The position numbers and the translations under genes were made by a program. From the NCBI GenBank assembly GCA_023415545.1, contig JAEZKJ010000026.1, forward strand, positions 1-17,328: a stretch of 17,328 nt of DNA, given 5' to 3'. Positions 13,406 through 17,328 of the stretch are shown piece by piece. The notes beneath the pieces were generated by a model. That model did no database searches. It was not told where the DNA came from and worked only from the letters and a program-made list of their open reading frames with translations. How positions within the stretch are numbered: position 1 is the stretch's first letter; each line of letters starts with the position of its first letter. The stretch comes from Bacteroidota bacterium. Lineage in GTDB: Bacteria; Bacteroidota; Bacteroidia; Bacteroidales; Bacteroidaceae.

Positions 13406-15604
13406 ATGAAAAAATTATATCTAAGCATCTTAACATTGATGCTTACATTTCATTTTACCGGATGTAAATCGAGCCAGGATAAAAACTTAATAGATTACAC
13501 CCAGTATGTAAATCCATTTATAGGTAACGCTGATAATGGGCATACTTTTCCCGGTGCAACAACTCCTTTTGGTATGATACAAACTAGTCCTGTTACAGGT
13601 GCTGTAGGATGGAGATATTGCTCGGAATATGTATACGGCGACTCTTTAATATGGGGATTCACACAGACACATCTTAACGGGACAGGATGTATGGATTTAG
13701 GTGACCTTTTGATAATGCCTGTAAATGGGGAAAGAGTGAAAGCACTTGAAGAGTACAGAAGTAGCTTTAAAAAAGAGAGCGAACAAGCTACCCCTGGATA
13801 TTATTCCGTTGAACTTGATAAGCCTAATGCCAAAGCGGAATTAACAGCTACTACTCATGCTGCTATGCATCGTTATACTTTTCACTCACCCGATTCTGCA
13901 TCTCTGCTTATAGACCTTCAGCATGGCCCTGCATGGAGTGAAAAACAGTATCATTCGCATGTTAAGTTTTGCGAAACAAAATGGGAGGATGAGTATACTT
14001 TGAGTGGGCATGTAAATAATAGTGTTTGGGTAGATCAGGACTATTTCTTCGTAATAAAGTTTAACCATCCAGTTATAGATACTCTCAATTTACCAATGCT
14101 TGATGGAGAGAAAGGAAAAAGAATTATTGCAACATTCGATTTAAATAAAAATGAACAACTTTTGATGAAGTTGGCACTCTCGACTACTAGTGTAGATGGA
14201 GCAAAGAAAAACTTGATGACTGAGATTGTTGATTGGGACTTTGACAAAGTAAGAAAAGATGCTAAAGAGAGTTGGAATAATTATTTAAAAAGAATAGAGG
14301 TTACCGGAACTGATGATGAAAAGATAAATTTCTATACTAGCTTCTATCATTCACTTATACAACCTAATCAGATATCTGATGTTGACGGGATGTATCGAAA
14401 TGCTGCCGATTCTATAGTTAAAGCCGATAGAGGAGCATTTTACTCTACATTCTCTCTTTGGGATACTTATCGAGCTGCTCATCCATTCTATACTATAGCT
14501 ATTCCTGATAAGGTCGACGATTTTATCTCTTCTCTTATAGAACAAGGTGAGGTACAAGGCTTCCTTCCTATATGGGGATTATGGGGGAAAGAGAATTACT
14601 GCATGATTGCCAACCATGGAGTTTCGGTTGTTGCTGAAGCTTATAGAAAAGGTTTTAATGGGTTTGATGCTGAACGTGCTTTCAACATCATAAAACGTAC
14701 TCAAACTGTTTCACATAAGTTGAAGTCAAACTGGGAAGATTATATGCAATATGGTTATTTCCCAACTGATAGGACAGCTGCCGAATCGGTATCTTCAACT
14801 CTTGAATCGGTTTATGATGATTATGCTGCAGCCGACATGGCAAAAAGAATGGGTAAAAAAGAGGATGCTGAATATTTTGCTAAAAGAGCAGATTTTTACA
14901 AAAACTTATTCGATAAGCAAACAGGATTTATGCGTCCACGAAATGCTGATGGTAGTTGGAAATCACCATTTAATCCAAGCATGGTGGGCCATTCGGAGAG
15001 CGTAGGAGGTGATTATACTGAAGGTAATGCTTGGCAATATACTTGGCATGTACAACATGACATCCCCGGACTAATTGAGTTATTTGGAGGTGAAGAGAAT
15101 TTTACTACAAAACTTGATTCACTTTTCACACTGGAACTAAAGACAGATCAGGCTGATGTCACCGGACTTATAGGACAATACGCACATGGAAATGAACCAA
15201 GTCACCACGTTGCATACCTTTATGCTATGGCAGGTAAACCTGAAAGAACTCAAGAGTTGATAAGAGAAATTTTTGATAAGTTTTATAAACCAAAAGCTGA
15301 TGGCCTTTCGGGGAATGACGATTGCGGACAGATGTCAGCATGGTATATGTTATCGGCCATGGGATTCTACCCTGTTGATCCTGTAAGTGGGAACTATATT
15401 TTGGGAGCACCTCAGTTGCCAAAAGTTATTGTTAATTTGCAAAATGGTAATAGGTTTACTGTAACAGCTAAAGATATATCTAAAGAGAACAAATATGTTA
15501 AAGGTGTTACATTAAATGGTAAAACATATAATAAAAATTATATTTCACATGAGGATATAATGAAAGGTGGAGACCTTGTTTTTTATATGACAAACAAGAG
15601 ATAA
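13406..15604 (+). CDS. GH92 family exo-alpha-mannosidase lipoprotein
   Basis: From ATG 13406 this is 732 residues. A lipoprotein signal (MKKLYLSILTLMLTFHFTGC) ends at Cys20. The N-terminal beta-sandwich shows VNPFIGNADNGHTFPGATTP (35-54) and GFTQTHLNGTGCMDLGD (84-100). The catalytic (alpha/alpha)6 domain has FSLWDTYRAAHP (349-360), YTEGNAWQYTWHVQHD (537-552), GNEPSHHVAYLYAMAG (595-610) and SGNDDCGQMSAWYMLSAMG (635-653). These conserved acidic blocks are those of GH92 calcium-dependent inverting alpha-mannosidases, which trim mannose from N-glycans or yeast mannan. Linkage specificity (alpha-1,2, 1,3, 1,4 or 1,6) cannot be told from sequence. The residues after Cys20 (KSSQDKN) are not strongly acidic, so surface versus periplasmic location is open. 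It is followed by its own terminator and a SusC-like gene on the same strand. Confidence 0.94.
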   Translation: MKKLYLSILTLMLTFHFTGCKSSQDKNLIDYTQYVNPFIGNADNGHTFPGATTPFGMIQTSPVTGAVGWRYCSEYVYGDSLIWGFTQTHLNGTGCMDLGDLLIMPVNGERVKALEEYRSSFKKESEQATPGYYSVELDKPNAKAELTATTHAAMHRYTFHSPDSASLLIDLQHGPAWSEKQYHSHVKFCETKWEDEYTLSGHVNNSVWVDQDYFFVIKFNHPVIDTLNLPMLDGEKGKRIIATFDLNKNEQLLMKLALSTTSVDGAKKNLMTEIVDWDFDKVRKDAKESWNNYLKRIEVTGTDDEKINFYTSFYHSLIQPNQISDVDGMYRNAADSIVKADRGAFYSTFSLWDTYRAAHPFYTIAIPDKVDDFISSLIEQGEVQGFLPIWGLWGKENYCMIANHGVSVVAEAYRKGFNGFDAERAFNIIKRTQTVSHKLKSNWEDYMQYGYFPTDRTAAESVSSTLESVYDDYAAADMAKRMGKKEDAEYFAKRADFYKNLFDKQTGFMRPRNADGSWKSPFNPSMVGHSESVGGDYTEGNAWQYTWHVQHDIPGLIELFGGEENFTTKLDSLFTLELKTDQADVTGLIGQYAHGNEPSHHVAYLYAMAGKPERTQELIREIFDKFYKPKADGLSGNDDCGQMSAWYMLSAMGFYPVDPVSGNYILGAPQLPKVIVNLQNGNRFTVTAKDISKENKYVKGVTLNGKTYNKNYISHEDIMKGGDLVFYMTNKR

Positions 15605-15625
15605 ACATCTAATAAACAGAGAGAT

Positions 15626-15658
15626 AAAAGAGAGTCATTATGGCTCTCTTTTTTATTT
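15626..15658 (+). terminator. Intrinsic terminator of the GH92 gene
   Basis: AAAAGAGAGTCA (15626-15637) pairs with TGGCTCTCTTTT (15641-15652), a 12-bp stem with one G-T wobble and a 3-nt loop, running into TTTTATTTT. It lies 21 nt after the stop codon and separates the GH92 gene from the susC-like gene. Confidence 0.85.
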
Positions 15659-15794
15659 TAACATTGATATAAAAGGACAAAATTCTTCTTAATATTAAAA
15701 AACTTAATTCTCGTAAAACAATCATAAAGTAAAAAGCGTTTTACTGAAAAACAATAAATAATTTAAATATTAATTATCGAAAATCAGAAACTTT

Positions 15795-17328
15795 ATGGGA
15801 AGAATACGAGAATTCCTACATTGCTTGTTGGTTATAATGTTTATATCTACAATCACTCCAGCAAGATCAATTGGAAATGAGAGTAATGGCATAAATGTGA
15901 TTCAGCAAAATGGCGATTGTACCGGTATAGTAAAGGATGAGGCAGGTGAAGCAATTATAGGTGCTTCAGTTTTAGTAAAGGGGACTACTAATGGAACAAT
16001 TACAGGCATTGATGGTGATTTCACTCTAAAGGATGTAAAAAAAGGAAGTACAATAGAGATATCCTATGTTGGTTATCATCCTATTGAAATAGTATGGATT
16101 GGGAAACCATTAGAAGTAACCATGAAAGAAGATACCCAAACATTAGGTGAAGTAGTTGTCACGGCAATGGGTATAAAGAAAGATGCAAAGAAATTAGGTT
16201 ATGCTGTTAGTACAGTAAACTCTAGTGAACTTGTAAAAACCGGTGCTTCAAACTTTGCCTCAGCAATGTATGGAAAGGCTTCAGGAGTTCGAATTCAAGC
16301 GGCACCAGGTAGTGGAACTTCTTCGGTTTCTATCTCTGTACGTGGATTAAGTTCTATGACAGGAACCACCCAACCACTTATTATAATGGATGGAGTACCT
16401 ATTCATAACGGCGATGCAAATAATAGCGATTATTGGTCAAACCAGCGAGTAGAGTCAAATGGTTTGGTAGATATAAACCCTGATGACATCGAGAGTATTT
16501 CAATTCTTAAAGGTGCTGCGGCATCAGCTCTTTATGGCTCCGAAGCAGCAAATGGTGTTGTAATGATTACCACAAAATCAGGAAAAGGCGCTAATGGCGT
16601 TAATGTAGAATTTGGCGCAAACCTTACTATGGATAAAGTGGCTTATATGCCCGAAATTCAGAAACAGTATGGTCCAGGATATGACAATGCTTTAATCGGT
16701 GCATATGGTAATGATTATGAAAAAGAGAGTGGTGGCTTCATAAATACTAGGACAAACTATCAAGGACAATCAGTAAAATCACTTCGAAATACATATTACA
16801 ATTGGGGACCTGCTTATGATGGAAGTGATGTTTACTATTTCGATAATACTATGAGAGCATATAACCCAATTAGTGGGGATCCATGGAGTAAAATATTCAG
16901 AACCGGTTGGAATCAGACTTACAATGTAGCTCTATCGACAGCAACCGAACGTGGAAACGTACGTTTTGCATATACATTTATAGACAATAAAGCTACACAG
17001 TATAACTCAAACAATAGTAAGCATAACTTCGCACTAAATGGCTCTATAAATATAACTCAAGGAGTAAAACTTGACTATTCAGCCAACTATATGCGTCAAC
17101 ATATCAAAAATAGGGCTTATAGAATAAGCCGTTTGGTGACAAACTATGCCGGTATGTTCGGAGGTTTTAATGATATAGATTATATGCGTACTCATACAAT
17201 AACCTCGATGGGATATCTTAATGTTATTCATGGTAACCAATCACCAACTCCTGATGAGGATTTTGCTTACGGTTGCTTTGGCTCATATAGTGGTCTTGTT
17301 CAGGAATATTTTTGGAACATATTAGGAA
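15795..17328 (+). CDS. SusC/RagA-family TonB-dependent outer-membrane transporter, N-terminal part (3' end outside window)
   Basis: The frame is open from ATG 15795 to the window end: 511 codons of a protein usually near 1000 residues. A signal peptide (about 1-25, hydrophobic LLVIMFISTI) precedes a carboxypeptidase-regulatory-like domain (about 42-112, GIVKDEAGEAIIGASVLVKG, IDGDFTL, ISYVGY). The family EVVVTAMGIKKD segment (119-130) follows, then the plug domain (about 131-262) with SISVRGLSS, PLIIMDGVPI, DIESISILKGAAASALYGSE and GVVMITTKSGK, and the first barrel strands. No N-terminal STN signalling domain is present, so direct ECF-sigma signalling is unlikely. With a SusD partner (expected just downstream, not visible) it would import glycans released at the cell surface. 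No TAnnTTTG box is evident in 15660-15794. Confidence 0.93.
   Translation, partial: MGRIREFLHCLLVIMFISTITPARSIGNESNGINVIQQNGDCTGIVKDEAGEAIIGASVLVKGTTNGTITGIDGDFTLKDVKKGSTIEISYVGYHPIEIVWIGKPLEVTMKEDTQTLGEVVVTAMGIKKDAKKLGYAVSTVNSSELVKTGASNFASAMYGKASGVRIQAAPGSGTSSVSISVRGLSSMTGTTQPLIIMDGVPIHNGDANNSDYWSNQRVESNGLVDINPDDIESISILKGAAASALYGSEAANGVVMITTKSGKGANGVNVEFGANLTMDKVAYMPEIQKQYGPGYDNALIGAYGNDYEKESGGFINTRTNYQGQSVKSLRNTYYNWGPAYDGSDVYYFDNTMRAYNPISGDPWSKIFRTGWNQTYNVALSTATERGNVRFAYTFIDNKATQYNSNNSKHNFALNGSINITQGVKLDYSANYMRQHIKNRAYRISRLVTNYAGMFGGFNDIDYMRTHTITSMGYLNVIHGNQSPTPDEDFAYGCFGSYSGLVQEYFWNILG

Noticed and set aside
15728..15745. Small hairpin AGTAAAA/TTTTACT upstream of the susC-like gene as a regulator site.
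   Set aside because: It has only 7 AT-rich base pairs, likely by chance in this composition, and there is no nearby promoter element to tie it to.

Overview
The window comes from an AT-rich member of the Bacteroidota, most likely order Bacteroidales. Supporting signs are a SusC/RagA-type TonB-dependent transporter beside a GH92 mannosidase lipoprotein, an argF'-type acylornithine transcarbamylase in place of a classical ornithine transcarbamylase, a NigD-like lipoprotein with an acidic stretch after the lipid cysteine, and several Bacteroidota-style promoters (TTTG, 19-21 nt, TAnnTTTG). I cannot name the genus.

Layout. (1) Bases 1-387: the C-terminal part of acetate kinase (ackA, +), followed by two strong hairpins in the gap where it converges with the next block. 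(2) Bases 577-3453, minus strand: glycosyltransferase, radC, a SufT/MIP18-like DUF59 protein and lpxH, closely spaced and probably one transcription unit. (3) Bases 3480-4520: efp (-) and rpmH (+), divergent, each with its own well-formed promoter and terminator. (4) Bases 4525-9508, minus strand: a six-gene unit, in transcription order a membrane-anchored PASTA protein, an RluD-like pseudouridine synthase, D-Ala-D-Ala ligase, an acyltransferase, a NigD-like lipoprotein and an exported rhodanese. Gaps are 15 nt or less, with two 4-nt ATGA overlaps. (5) Bases 9482-9888: a 407-nt gap with no gene but a perfect 18-bp hairpin beside a near-direct repeat. (6) Bases 9889-13206, minus strand: proB-proA-argF', which joins the two glutamate-derived pathways (proline and arginine). 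(7) Bases 13374-17328, plus strand: a GH92 alpha-mannosidase lipoprotein with its own terminator, then the N-terminal 511 codons of a SusC-like transporter that runs off the window. This looks like the start of a polysaccharide-utilization locus.

Most of the window is ordinary housekeeping sequence, and I found no clearly undescribed system. The points most worth checking are the serine at the specificity-determining position 90 of the ArgF' enzyme, the hairpin/repeat element downstream of argF', a potential hairpin that buries the radC start codon, the HX5D spacing in the acyltransferase, and the membrane-anchored PASTA protein without a kinase in the Ddl operon.
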